NCBI GenBank assembly: GCA_001899635.1 | Contig: MKVQ01000041.1 | Span: 124,001 to 188,000 of the forward strand | Length of the DNA: 64,000 bases | Direction: 5' to 3' | Source of the DNA: Myxococcales bacterium 68-20 | GTDB taxonomy: Bacteria > Myxococcota_A > Polyangia > Polyangiales > Polyangiaceae | Shown: one piece after another, positions 7,586 to 16,151 of the stretch | How the letters are laid out: the number at the start of each line of letters is the position of its first letter | Numbering within the stretch: position 1 is the stretch's first letter | Translations under genes and position numbers: made by a program | Notes under the pieces: model-generated | Database searches by the model: none | What the model was told of the DNA's origin: nothing | What the model saw: the letters and a program-made list of their open reading frames with translations, nothing else

Positions 7586-9031
7586 ATGTCGACGCGAGGC
7601 CGCAACGCGCGTGACGTCACGAAGGCGAAGTGGGAAAACCCGCTGCTGACCGCGGATCACCGCGTCGAAGTAGAGCTCCCACGGCTGTACGTCCAGGTCG
7701 AGAGAGAGTGCGGGCGTGCCGCAGCACGCACGTATGTCCACGACGGCGAGATCTGTCGGGTCGGATCCGCAGCGTCGAACGATCTGGTGCTCGACGATCC
7801 GACGATCTCGCGCTTCCACTGCAGCATCCAGCGCGAAGGCAGCGCGTGGCGGATCGTCGATACGGGCTCGACGAACGGCACGCGTGTCGACGGCGTGCGC
7901 ATCCTCTCGGCTGAGCTCGAGAGCCAGGCCGTGCTCACGCTCGGCGACTCGCGCCTGCGCGTTCGTCCCGACCGCGGAGAGAGCGCGACGCTCCCCATCG
8001 TGAGCGCGTACGGCTCGCTCATCGGAACGAGCGCGGCCATGCAACGCATGTTCGCAACGCTCGAGCGTGTCGCCGCGAGCGACATCGACGCGCTCATCCA
8101 CGGCGAGAGCGGCACCGGCAAGGAGCTCGTAGCGACGGAGATCGTCCAGCGGAGCGCGCGCGCGCAGGGGCCGCTGGTCGTCGTCGACTGCGGGTCCATC
8201 TCCCCTGCCCTCGTGGAGAGCGAGCTCTTCGGCCACGTCCGCGGCGCGTTCACCGGCGCCGATCGCGATCGCGAGGGAGCCTTCGAGGCCGCCGACGGCG
8301 GCACCGTCTTCCTCGACGAGATCGGCGAGCTCCCGATCGAGCTCCAGCCGAAGCTCCTCCGCGCCCTCGAGCAGCGCGAGGTCCGCCGTGTCGGCACCAC
8401 GCGCGCCCGGCGCGTCGACGTCCGCGTGATCGCCGCGACCCACCGCGAGCTCGAGCGCGAGGTCAACCGAGGGCGCTTCCGCGACGACCTCTTCTATCGC
8501 CTCGCGAAGGTGAGCGTCCGCGTCCCGCCGCTCCGCGATCGCCTCGAGGACCTGCCGCTCCTCGTCGACTCGTTCCTCGCCGCATTCGGCCGCCGCGACG
8601 GTGGCCGGCTCTTCTCGCTCGAGGTCCTCGAGCAGATGAAGCAGCACGACTGGCCCGGCAACGTGCGCGAGCTCCGCAACTACGTCGAGCGCAGCATCGT
8701 GCTCGACGACGCGCCCCCACCGGCGATGCGCACGACGCGGAGCGGTACGATGTCCGTCGTCCGTGTCCCCGGTGAGGAGCGGCCGAGCGAGCCGCCCCAG
8801 CTCGCCGCCCCCTCGCCGCCTCCGGAGATCGACCGCTCGATCCCGTTCCGTCTCGCCAAGGAGCGCGCGATCGAGAAGTTCGAGCGCGCGTACATCGGTC
8901 CGCTGCTCGAGGAGTGCGAAGGCAACATGAGCAAGGCCGCCCGCACGGCGCGGATGGACCGCATGTACCTCCACCAGCTCGCGCAGAAATACGGCTTCCG
9001 GATCTCGCGCCGGACGCCCCCGGAGACGTGA
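7586..9031 (+). CDS. FHA-domain sigma-54-dependent activator
   Basis: From ATG 7586 the protein has 481 residues. An FHA domain (about 50-125: RVGSAASND, SRFHCS, GSTNGT) reads phosphothreonine. An AAA+ sigma-54 interaction domain follows, with Walker A GESGTGKE (173-180), the sigma-54-contact loop GAFTGA (220-225) and Walker B VFLDEIG (241-247). A Fis-type helix-turn-helix sits at the end (MSKAARTARMDRMYLHQLAQ). Proteins of this build couple Ser/Thr kinase signalling to sigma-54 promoters and are abundant in myxobacteria. A short segment 7384-7585 precedes it. The PrsW-like gene 43 bp downstream on the same strand may be cotranscribed. Confidence 0.93.
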   Translation: MSTRGRNARDVTKAKWENPLLTADHRVEVELPRLYVQVERECGRAAARTYVHDGEICRVGSAASNDLVLDDPTISRFHCSIQREGSAWRIVDTGSTNGTRVDGVRILSAELESQAVLTLGDSRLRVRPDRGESATLPIVSAYGSLIGTSAAMQRMFATLERVAASDIDALIHGESGTGKELVATEIVQRSARAQGPLVVVDCGSISPALVESELFGHVRGAFTGADRDREGAFEAADGGTVFLDEIGELPIELQPKLLRALEQREVRRVGTTRARRVDVRVIAATHRELEREVNRGRFRDDLFYRLAKVSVRVPPLRDRLEDLPLLVDSFLAAFGRRDGGRLFSLEVLEQMKQHDWPGNVRELRNYVERSIVLDDAPPPAMRTTRSGTMSVVRVPGEERPSEPPQLAAPSPPPEIDRSIPFRLAKERAIEKFERAYIGPLLEECEGNMSKAARTARMDRMYLHQLAQKYGFRISRRTPPET

Positions 9032-9074
9032 CGCGCCCGTCGGGACCGACCGACACCCCCGCGCCCGCGCTTGC

Positions 9075-10739
9075 TTGCGACGAGCCGCTGGCGGACGATG
9101 CGGCATCTTGCGTGCGCGTGGACTGCTCTTCACCCCGTATGGCGAGCCTCGTCTCGTCCTCCCCGGCCTCATCGGCGTCATCGCCGCGTTCGTCGTCGCT
9201 CTTGCGCTGATCACGTTCACGAACCGGCCACGCACCGAGGAGCAGCGCGCCGACGCGTTGATGCGGAGCGCGAAACCGGCGCAGGCCGAGCGCATCTACG
9301 CGCGCTTGCTCCGCGAGCAGGCGTCCGTCCCGCTCGCGCTCGCCTTGCTCGACGCTCACGATCAGGCGCTCTTGCTCCAGAACATCGCGAAGCTGCGGGA
9401 AGGCGCACACTCCCGCGGCCAGACGGGGCTGCCCGATCCCGAGACGCCGATGAGCGAGGAGGAGATCGAGCGGCTCGTCGGCGAGCTCCCCGAGGACGTC
9501 TCTCTCGTCGCACGCTTCTCGCGCGGCCTCCAGGCCCGTGACATCCCGCAAGACGTCCACGAGAAGATCGCCGCCGGCGCGTCGCGCGAGCCACCGATGC
9601 CGTGGGCCAACCACCTGCTCGGACGCGCGGCGCAGCGCCAGTCGAAGCACGCCGAGGCGGCGGCGTTCTTCGAGAAAGAAGGCGTCACCTTCGCCGAGCG
9701 CCGCGCGGACGTCGACACAGCGCTCCACATCTGGCTCGCCCTCGAGAACTGGGAGATGGTCCGAGACCGGCTCGCGGGCGGGCGTGTGGCGGCCGCTGCC
9801 GGACCGATCGTGAAGTACAAGCTCGCGGTCCACGATCAAGACTGGCGCGCCGCAGCGCGGTTCTTGCCACAGGTCTGGGCGCCACGACTGGGCGGAACCG
9901 GGCTCGCGATGAGCGCGATCACCGCCCTTGGCTGGGCCTTCTTCTGTGCGCGCCTCGGCAAGCTCGGGATGCGCGTGCGCTTCCGGCTCCCGATGTACCT
10001 CGCCGCGTTCGCGCTCGGGGTCGCGAGCGTCGTCCCCACCATCTTCCTCATCGCGATCGAGGAGGCGAAGCTCAGGCTCGTCGAGACGGGCGATCCCGCG
10101 CGCGACATCATCTTCTTCGTCTTCGGCGTCGGCCTGCGCGAGGAGGCGTCGAAGCTCCTTTTGTTCCTCCCGCTGCTCCCGATCCTCCGGAAGTGGGGAG
10201 ACAAGCTCGACGTGCTGGTCTGCGGGGCCCTGGTCGGCCTCGGCTTCGCCGCCGAGGAGAACTTGAACTACCTCGCGCAGGAGAATCTCCAGACGGGCCT
10301 CGGACGCTTCCTCACGGCGAACTTCTTCCACATGGCGATGACGGGGACGCTCGCCTCCGCCCTCGACGACTTCGTCGCAGACCGCGAGAAGCACGCCTCT
10401 GCGTTCATGCGGACGTCGCTCTTCGTCGTCGTCATCCACGGCGTCTACGACTTCCTCCTCTCGCACGAGTCGTTCGGCGGCACTTACTTCGCGATGACGG
10501 CGTTCGTCCTCCTCACGAAGCTCTTCCTCGAGTCCGTCGATTCCGCTCGCCGGCGCGCGGACCGCGGGCTCACGCCGCTGCACGCGTTCATCTTCGCGGT
10601 CTCGGTGGTAACGGGCGTGAGCCTCGCCTTCGCGACGGTTGCCGTCGGCCCGAAGGCAGCGCTCCTCGTCATGGGCGGCGGTCTGCTCGGACAGGCGATC
10701 ATCGTCTACATGTTCGTCCGCACTTTACGAACGATGTAA
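9075..10739 (+). CDS. PrsW-type intramembrane metalloprotease
   Basis: A multi-pass membrane protein of about 554 residues. The start is uncertain: TTG 9075 gives the longest frame, and another TTG at 9108 is possible. After one N-terminal membrane helix comes a ~200-residue soluble, helical, TPR-like region (PAQAERIYARLLREQ). Several helices follow that hold the PrsW/CPBP-type motifs: EEASK (about 356), GFAAEEN (about 390), FFHMAMTG (about 416) and HGVYDF (about 454). The Glu and His residues form the presumed active site. B. subtilis PrsW cleaves an anti-sigma factor; the substrate here is unknown. Its position behind a sigma-54 activator is suggestive only. Confidence 0.82.
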   Translation: MRRAAGGRCGILRARGLLFTPYGEPRLVLPGLIGVIAAFVVALALITFTNRPRTEEQRADALMRSAKPAQAERIYARLLREQASVPLALALLDAHDQALLLQNIAKLREGAHSRGQTGLPDPETPMSEEEIERLVGELPEDVSLVARFSRGLQARDIPQDVHEKIAAGASREPPMPWANHLLGRAAQRQSKHAEAAAFFEKEGVTFAERRADVDTALHIWLALENWEMVRDRLAGGRVAAAAGPIVKYKLAVHDQDWRAAARFLPQVWAPRLGGTGLAMSAITALGWAFFCARLGKLGMRVRFRLPMYLAAFALGVASVVPTIFLIAIEEAKLRLVETGDPARDIIFFVFGVGLREEASKLLLFLPLLPILRKWGDKLDVLVCGALVGLGFAAEENLNYLAQENLQTGLGRFLTANFFHMAMTGTLASALDDFVADREKHASAFMRTSLFVVVIHGVYDFLLSHESFGGTYFAMTAFVLLTKLFLESVDSARRRADRGLTPLHAFIFAVSVVTGVSLAFATVAVGPKAALLVMGGGLLGQAIIVYMFVRTLRTM

Positions 10740-10785
10740 AACGCAACGATGTGAAGACGCAGCGATGTGACGGCGCGACGATGTG
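10732..10785. repeat. Short imperfect tandem repeat, four units
   Basis: CGATGT followed by A or G occurs at 10732, 10747, 10763 and 10779, giving units of 15-16 bp around an ACGATGTGAAGACGC-like core. The first unit contains the stop codon of the PrsW-like gene, and the array fills the gap to a convergent gene. It is not a hairpin terminator. Confidence 0.5.
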
Positions 10786-10792
10786 ACGTCGG

Positions 10793-11389
10793 TCACTTCG
10801 CCTGCTTCTCGTAGGTCCCGACGAGCTCGCCCTTGGCGAGCACGTGACCGCTCATCGCCTTCTCGAGCGCGGCCTTCGTCGGCGTCCCGAGATCGGAGAG
10901 CACCGTATCGAGCGCGTAGACCTTGTGGAAGTAGCGATGGCGTCCCTTCGGCGGGCATGGCCCCTTCCAGCCGGTCTGCCCGAAGTCGTTCTTGCCGTCG
11001 CGTGCCCCGGCGCCGGCGTTCGCCGCGTTCTGCACGCCTTCGGGGAGCTCCTTGGTGGTCGGCGGGACGTCGTAGAGGACCCAGTGCACGAACACCATCT
11101 TCGGCGCCGCCGGATCGGGAGCGTCGGGATCGTCGACGATGACCGCGATGCTCTTGGTCCCCGTTGGGGGCTCGCTCCACGCGAGCGCCGGCGACGTCTC
11201 TTCGCCCTCGCAGGTGAACTTCGAGGCCATGGGCCCGTTCGGCGCGAACGACGCGGACGTGACCGTCAGCGTCCCGATCTGGACGCCGGACGGCGGATCG
11301 GGCGAATGCGCCGCGACCTCCTTCTTCGAGCAGCCGGCGCCGAGGACGAGAGCCCCGGCCAGGAACACGATCGCGCGCACGTCATCCAT
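10793..11389 (-). CDS. PEBP-family (YbhB/YbcL-like) lipoprotein
   Basis: A 198-residue protein whose signal peptide ends in a lipobox (LVLGAGC; lipidated Cys about 20). The rest is the phosphatidylethanolamine-binding-protein fold of the bacterial YbhB/YbcL type: AWSEPPTGTKSIAVIVDDPDAP, HWVLYDVP, then PPKGRHRYFHKVYAL, which line the anion-binding pocket. Bacterial members are exported or periplasmic and their ligand is mostly unknown. It is monocistronic and convergent with the PrsW-like gene. Confidence 0.9.
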   Translation of the reverse strand: MDDVRAIVFLAGALVLGAGCSKKEVAAHSPDPPSGVQIGTLTVTSASFAPNGPMASKFTCEGEETSPALAWSEPPTGTKSIAVIVDDPDAPDPAAPKMVFVHWVLYDVPPTTKELPEGVQNAANAGAGARDGKNDFGQTGWKGPCPPKGRHRYFHKVYALDTVLSDLGTPTKAALEKAMSGHVLAKGELVGTYEKQAK

Positions 11390-11595
11390 GCGCCCATCTT
11401 AGTCGACGCTGGACACGAGCAGGAGCGACGACGAGGCGCTGGGGCGCGAGCCCTCGCGCGGCATGCCGTCCACGGAGCCCCAGTGAGCATCACGCGACCC
11501 CCGTTCGCCACAGGATACGTTGCCGCTCTTCGAGCACAAGGTCTCGGCCCGAGCGCAGCCGAGGTCGCACGAACCCGTGCGCACGAGAAGAAGAC

Positions 11596-12903
11596 TCACA
11601 TCGCCCAGTACGCCTCGTCGTTGAGCCCCTCTTCGCGCTCCGGCAAGCCACGCGTGAGCCGCGGCGACGACTGCACGAGTACCTGGTAGCTGACGCGGTT
11701 CGCGTAGCGGCACACCTGGCTCATCGACGAGTAGGTGAGGAAGTCGCGGGCGTGCTTCGCGGAGCTCGGCACGCGCGCGCGGTGATAGCGGTTGGCGGAG
11801 ATGTCGTGGAGCAGCGCTGCCAGCGCGGCGTCACCGGCGCCGTTCGCGCTCGTGATCCGCGCCGGGCCGCCATGGTAGGGCGCGATGTGCGCGAAGACCT
11901 TGATCGGCTTTTCGCATCGCCTCCGCGGGATGGGCCGACTGAACTCGTAACGGTTGAACTCGGGGATCGCGCCCGGCAAGAGCGGGTAGTTGGTCGCACG
12001 CTTCACGGCGTCGTCGGTGTACCCGGCGAGGTAGAGGCCCGTGGGGCCCGCGGTGCAAAGCACGAGGTCGGCCCAGTCGAGCGTGCGCTCGCAGGCGAGG
12101 AGCGGATCGGGATATCCGGTCAGCGCCTCCCCTTCCTCCTCGTTCATGGCAACGACGTCGACGTGCTCCGCGATGAACGACCGCCAGAACTCCGGACGCT
12201 CGGCGATGATGAAGCTCGTGCCGAGCGTGAGGATCACGGGCACGCCGTGCGCCTTCGCGAGCGAGACGGCGCGCTGGGTCGTCGCAGGCATCGGGTCGCC
12301 CGCGTTGCCCCGCATCAGGTATGCGGAGATGACGAGGGCCGCGGCGTTCTCGAAGACCGCCGGTGGGATGCTCTCGGGACGAAGATCGTTCATCTTGCCC
12401 GCGCTGATCGCGAACGTGCGCTCGCCGTCGGGCGTGACCAGCGCGAAGCAGCGCCCGATCGGACCGTCGACCGGCTGGAGGTGGTCCAGGTTCACCCGGC
12501 TCGACGTGTTCGACAGGTACCGATACCCCGACGTGCCGACCCTGATCACCTCGCTCATCACGCCGAGGAGGATCGACGCGTCGTCGGCAAGCAGCGAGTA
12601 GTTGTGCATCGTGTTGCCGACGGTCCCGCCGGCGAACTCGTACGAGATCTGCTTTTGCGTGAAGAGCTCGTCGTAGAGCTGCGCCGCACGCTCACTCGGG
12701 ATCATGGTGGAGCCCCCCTTCGGGAGCTCGTACCGAGCGAGGAGCTCTTCGGTCACCCGCGCGTCGATGTCGACGAGCGTCTGATCGATGCCGACGACGT
12801 GGACCTTCGCTTCGGGAGCGTCGACGCCGGCGTGGTGGAGGAGCGGGTCACGCTCGTGAACGGGAAAGTAGTGCTTGTGCTTGCGTCGTCCGGGGAAGCG
12901 CAC
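11596..12903 (-). CDS. gsk: Inosine-guanosine kinase
   Basis: A 435-residue protein that resembles E. coli Gsk along its full length and is of almost the same length (434): the start MRFPGRRKHKHYFPVHERDP, VVGIDQTLVDI, FAGGTVGNTMHNYS, the PfkB signature NGAGDAALAALLHDI, and the C-terminal SPRLTRGLPERE. It phosphorylates inosine and guanosine with ATP in purine salvage. This clade of the PfkB superfamily is best known in gammaproteobacteria, so acquisition by transfer is possible, although base composition matches the neighbours. It is monocistronic. Confidence 0.95.
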   Translation of the reverse strand: MRFPGRRKHKHYFPVHERDPLLHHAGVDAPEAKVHVVGIDQTLVDIDARVTEELLARYELPKGGSTMIPSERAAQLYDELFTQKQISYEFAGGTVGNTMHNYSLLADDASILLGVMSEVIRVGTSGYRYLSNTSSRVNLDHLQPVDGPIGRCFALVTPDGERTFAISAGKMNDLRPESIPPAVFENAAALVISAYLMRGNAGDPMPATTQRAVSLAKAHGVPVILTLGTSFIIAERPEFWRSFIAEHVDVVAMNEEEGEALTGYPDPLLACERTLDWADLVLCTAGPTGLYLAGYTDDAVKRATNYPLLPGAIPEFNRYEFSRPIPRRRCEKPIKVFAHIAPYHGGPARITSANGAGDAALAALLHDISANRYHRARVPSSAKHARDFLTYSSMSQVCRYANRVSYQVLVQSSPRLTRGLPEREEGLNDEAYWAM

Positions 12904-13523
12904 GGGACCTTATCCGAAGCCTGACCCTACGGAGGCCCTTCGCGCAAGCTCGTAGAGCGCTCCGCCTCGCGAACGTCGCCCCTCGGCCACGGAGAAAGCG
13001 GGCGCGGGTCGCGGGACCGTAGGCTTCTTCACGCATTTCGCTCCCCGTCCCCGCGAGCCGAATGCGAGCGTCGCGCCATTGCGGGAGCGATGCAGCGATG
13101 TCCAAGCTGAGATTCGAGGGCCTCAATACGCGCCGGATTCGTCGTCTTCATCGCGAACGGCTGTTTGAATACCCTCGAGGGCTTCACCTAGGGTGAGGCT
13201 TGGCCAGAAACGATCGCGAGCCTCACGTTGCAAGACGAGCCCAACGCGAGCATCGGGCTCTCCGAACTTGCGTAGACCGTCGCTGTCGTGGAGGTGGCCG
13301 TTCGCGCGAGCGATTCGCTCACGCGTGCAGTTCGGGAGCCGCCGCCGCGTGCGGTGCCTCTCCACTCGAAGCCCCCTTAGCCGTTGCTACGGCAATCGGC
13401 GTCGCGTCGATCTTCTTGCTGCTGCGGTGAAGAACAGGAACGCGACGCCGATGCTCGAGAGGGCCCTCATGAGACAGTTCTACGGATTGGCCCAATCGCG
13501 GCCTTGAACTGCCTCGGCCTATC
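12904..13523. other. 620-bp region without a clear gene
   Basis: This lies between the gsk start and the DNA-binding-type protein. No frame with a recognised domain is seen. One short minus-strand frame (13123-13365) is listed separately. On the plus strand, a frame ending near 13430 encodes a hydrophobic tail preceded by a Cys (ACGASPLEAP), like the end of an exported protein but with no upstream body. Third-position G/C bias is weaker than in neighbouring genes, consistent with decayed sequence. Confidence 0.4.
13123..13365 (-). CDS. Doubtful 80-codon protein
   Basis: A frame from GTG 13365 to TGA. Its first third is Arg-rich and looks non-coding. The last ~50 residues (LRKFGEPDARVGLVLQREAR, ending in an acidic tail DEDDESGAY) look protein-like but use many A/T-ending codons, unlike the neighbours. 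It could be a fragment of a larger lost gene. No family recognised. Confidence 0.22.
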   Translation of the reverse strand: MERHRTRRRLPNCTRERIARANGHLHDSDGLRKFGEPDARVGLVLQREARDRFWPSLTLGEALEGIQTAVRDEDDESGAY

Positions 13524-13976
13524 TCACTTCTTCTTCGCCTTCGTGCCCCTCGCCTTCGGCGCTCCACCGCCCGCCCCCACCGTGTAGACCGTCGCCCTCT
13601 TCTGGCCGCTCTTCTTCAGCACACCCGACTTCAGGCCCTCGGCGATCGGCCTCGGAACCTCCCGCGTGTCGAGGTTCAGGGCTGCCTTGATCTGCTCGGC
13701 TCGGAGCCCCTCGGGGTGCGCGGTCAGGACGGCCACGATGTTGTCGAGGGTCCGGGCGATGTCCGTCGGAGACCGACGACCAAGCCGACCGGCCTTCTTG
13801 GCGGGCTTCGGAGCGGCAACGGTGGTCTTCGTGGCCGGCGCACGAGGAGAAGGAGCGCGGCCCCCACCGCTGGTGATGCTCACGAGCTCGTCGAGGCTGG
13901 CGCTACGGAGGGCCTGGACGATGGCGTTCGCGAACTGGACTGCCTGGGATTCGATGGTCTGACGGAGGTTACTCAT
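13524..13976 (-). CDS. Small basic protein with winged-helix-like domain
   Basis: From ATG 13976 the protein has 150 residues. The N-terminal ~35 residues (SNLRQTIESQAVQFANAI) are predicted helical, followed by an Ala/Pro/Lys linker. A ~55-residue domain (about 75-130) then has a helix-turn-helix-like plan: IVAVLTAHPEGLRAEQI, ALNLDTREVPRPIAEGL, VLKKSGQKRATVYTV. The tail is Lys-rich. It is probably a DNA-binding protein. A degraded copy of the same domain lies at 16855-17073 on the same strand, with long near-identical nucleotide stretches. It diverges from the S10 peptidase gene. Confidence 0.7.
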   Translation of the reverse strand: MSNLRQTIESQAVQFANAIVQALRSASLDELVSITSGGGRAPSPRAPATKTTVAAPKPAKKAGRLGRRSPTDIARTLDNIVAVLTAHPEGLRAEQIKAALNLDTREVPRPIAEGLKSGVLKKSGQKRATVYTVGAGGGAPKARGTKAKKK

Positions 13977-14047
13977 CGATCGCCCACGATACATAAGTGC
14001 CCCACAAAGGTGAACTGCCGCTTTCCATATACGTTCCGGTTTGAACA

Positions 14048-14063
14048 TCACCCCTTGGGGTGA
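14048..14063. promoter_or_regulatory. 16-bp palindrome between divergent genes
   Basis: TCACCCC-TT-GGGGTGA is a near-perfect dyad between the minus-strand DNA-binding-type gene (start 13976) and the plus-strand S10 peptidase (start 14178). Position and symmetry suit an operator; no regulator is identified. Confidence 0.35.
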
Positions 14064-14177
14064 GACGAGGCCAGCCCCCCCGGCCGTTCTGTCCAGGTCA
14101 CGGACCGTTCCGCCAGAATGGCGTGGCGGAGAGGGTTTCGGCCGGCCATCGGTGACCTAGGGGCCCCGTCTAAACCT

Positions 14178-15659
14178 ATGCAACTCGCTCGAATTGCTAC
14201 GTGCTTTCCCGTCCTGATTTGTCTCGCGTGCGGCGATACCGCCGCTTCAGCCCCGAGCACACCCGCGGAGGCTCCGGCAACGCCAGACAACGAGATGCCC
14301 GGCGTCGACAAGGGGCTGCCCGCCGCCGAAGCGGGATTCGTCGACGTACCGGCAGGTCCCTCGGGCGGCTCGCCGGCTGCGGGGCGCGTCTTCTATGCAT
14401 TTCGCGCTGCAGATGCAGACCCGGAATCGAAGCCGCTCGTCGTCGTTTTCAACGGCGGGCCGGGCTGGGCGACGACGGGGGGACTCTTCTTGCAAGGAAC
14501 CGGACCGTATTCGGTCGACATGCGCGGCCGCCCCGGCGCGCCTCTGGTGAAGAGCGCACGTAGCCTCACCGAGATCGCGAACGTGCTCCACATCGACGCA
14601 CGCAGCACCGGGTTCTCCTACGACTTCGGCACGGCGCCAAAGGGCTGCCACTTCCGTCCGACCGACGATGCTGCGGACTTTCTTCGCGTCGTCTTCACTT
14701 TCCTCGGCGAGCACCCGCGTCTTTCGAACGCGAAGCTCGTGCTTCTCGGCCAGAGCTACGGCGGGTTGCGCGTCACGGAAATGGTCAATCTGCTGCTCGA
14801 CTACACGTCGGATATCGCCAAACCCTACGATCTGGGACGGCTCGTCGAACGCTGGGCGGCGCGTGCAATCGGGCCGAAGCCCGTGGATGGGCCGTTTTCG
14901 AGCATCGCACTCGGCGAGCGCCTGGGCGGCGCCGTCCTCGTGCAACCGTTCATCTTCGGATCGGCGCAGCTCCGAGCTCAAGAGAAGCTCATCGCCGCAG
15001 ACCCCGATCTCGAGAAGGCCAGGCCGGACATGGATGAGTTCGACGTCCGGCGTTCGGCTACCGCGGCCGACGAGGTCTTGGCGCGGTCGGCCGCGGCCCT
15101 CGCGAACCATGAGACGACGACGACGCTGTTCGGCCTCGACCTCGACGGGGTACCCGGTTTGAAGCCCGCTGACCGCGTCGGGGCACGCCGCAGCCCGCAC
15201 ATCCCGGGCCCGCCGCTGCCGGGCGTCAATGAGGCCTTCGTCGCGCGTCTCGGCGCGCTCGAAGACGGCGACGCGTACTTTCATATCCACGGCGGCATCT
15301 GCAATCAGGTGGAGGCCAACGATCGGCATGAGCTCCCAGAATCGGCCGAGCGCTTCGACCGCGTCGCTGCGCATATGCCCTTGTTCATCACCAATGCGCG
15401 TTACGATCGGGTCGTCCATTCGCCAGCGATCTTGAAGGTCCTCGCCCAAACCAAGCGCGCGCCCGTAGCCGACGACGCGCCACGCCCCAACGTCGCGCGT
15501 CCAGGCTGGTTCACCTTCGACGTTCCGCTCGAAGACGGCATCGTGCGACGGGCGGAGGTCCGTTTCCCACACTACGAAGCGGGCCATGCCGTCCTCGAAA
15601 GCCAGGCTGCGAGCTTCGTGGAGGACCTCGCCGCTTGGTTCCACGATCACCAGCTGTAG
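14178..15659 (+). CDS. S10 serine carboxypeptidase-like lipoprotein
   Basis: From ATG 14178 the protein has 493 residues. The N-terminus has a short signal and lipobox (LICLAC), so it is probably outer-membrane or periplasmic. It follows the S10 carboxypeptidase plan: FNGGPG (about 91, oxyanion region), VLHIDARSTGFSYDF, the nucleophile box GQSYGG (Ser about 193), Asp in NARYDRVV (about 405), and His in EAGHAV (about 469). S10 enzymes remove C-terminal residues at acidic pH; many bacterial homologues are uncharacterised. Gln for Glu in the nucleophile box (GQSYGG rather than GESYGG) is the main departure. A role in scavenging or predation is inference. Confidence 0.85.
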   Translation: MQLARIATCFPVLICLACGDTAASAPSTPAEAPATPDNEMPGVDKGLPAAEAGFVDVPAGPSGGSPAAGRVFYAFRAADADPESKPLVVVFNGGPGWATTGGLFLQGTGPYSVDMRGRPGAPLVKSARSLTEIANVLHIDARSTGFSYDFGTAPKGCHFRPTDDAADFLRVVFTFLGEHPRLSNAKLVLLGQSYGGLRVTEMVNLLLDYTSDIAKPYDLGRLVERWAARAIGPKPVDGPFSSIALGERLGGAVLVQPFIFGSAQLRAQEKLIAADPDLEKARPDMDEFDVRRSATAADEVLARSAAALANHETTTTLFGLDLDGVPGLKPADRVGARRSPHIPGPPLPGVNEAFVARLGALEDGDAYFHIHGGICNQVEANDRHELPESAERFDRVAAHMPLFITNARYDRVVHSPAILKVLAQTKRAPVADDAPRPNVARPGWFTFDVPLEDGIVRRAEVRFPHYEAGHAVLESQAASFVEDLAAWFHDHQL

Positions 15660-15720
15660 GCAGCGCCGGGACGAGAGCTCCTCCCCAACATGCGGGCTCA
15701 ACGGCCTTGCGCGAGCTGCG

Positions 15721-16062
15721 TCAATCGACGCCCGAGCGCCGGGTCGTGTTCGCCGATGCGCGGGCGAGCCGCTGACTCAACGCGCGAAGACGGATCCAGG
15801 TCCAGCCCAACCACCCGAAGGGCGCCAGCAGGACGACGTAGGCGGCGCCCTCGAACAAGGCGACGTTCAAGACGAGCATCACGACGATGACGAACAGAGC
15901 GAGAACGATCTCCCGCTTCCGGACGGCGCTCTCGTCACGGAGCTGAGCCAGGTTCAGCGGAGCGTGGAGATCCTGCCCGCAACCATCACATACGGCGGCG
16001 GCCATTCGACAAGGCAGGTTGCACAGGGGACAGTGGATCACGTCCGTGGCGGGAGAGGGCAT
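15721..16062 (-). CDS. Zinc-ribbon protein with two membrane helices
   Basis: A protein of about 113 residues from ATG 16062; a GTG at 16086 would add eight. Near the start are two Cys pairs (CPLCNLPC and CDGCG), forming a small zinc ribbon. After a charged helix come two hydrophobic segments (IVLALFVIVVMLVLNVALF and AAYVVLLAPFGWLGWTWI). The tail is basic. No function is indicated, and the gene stands alone between the S10 peptidase and a lipoprotein gene. Confidence 0.65.
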   Translation of the reverse strand: MPSPATDVIHCPLCNLPCRMAAAVCDGCGQDLHAPLNLAQLRDESAVRKREIVLALFVIVVMLVLNVALFEGAAYVVLLAPFGWLGWTWIRLRALSQRLARASANTTRRSGVD

Positions 16063-16151
16063 CGCTGCGATTGGATGGTCGATCACTCACGTTGGACTTC
16101 GGCGACGAGGACCGTATCGAGTGCCGTCGCGCCTAGTCGACCGCGGACCGG

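Noticed and set aside
8463-10583. 706-codon minus-strand frame over the sigma-54 activator and PrsW-like genes
   Set aside because: Low-complexity Glu/Arg composition; contradicted by motifs on the plus strand.
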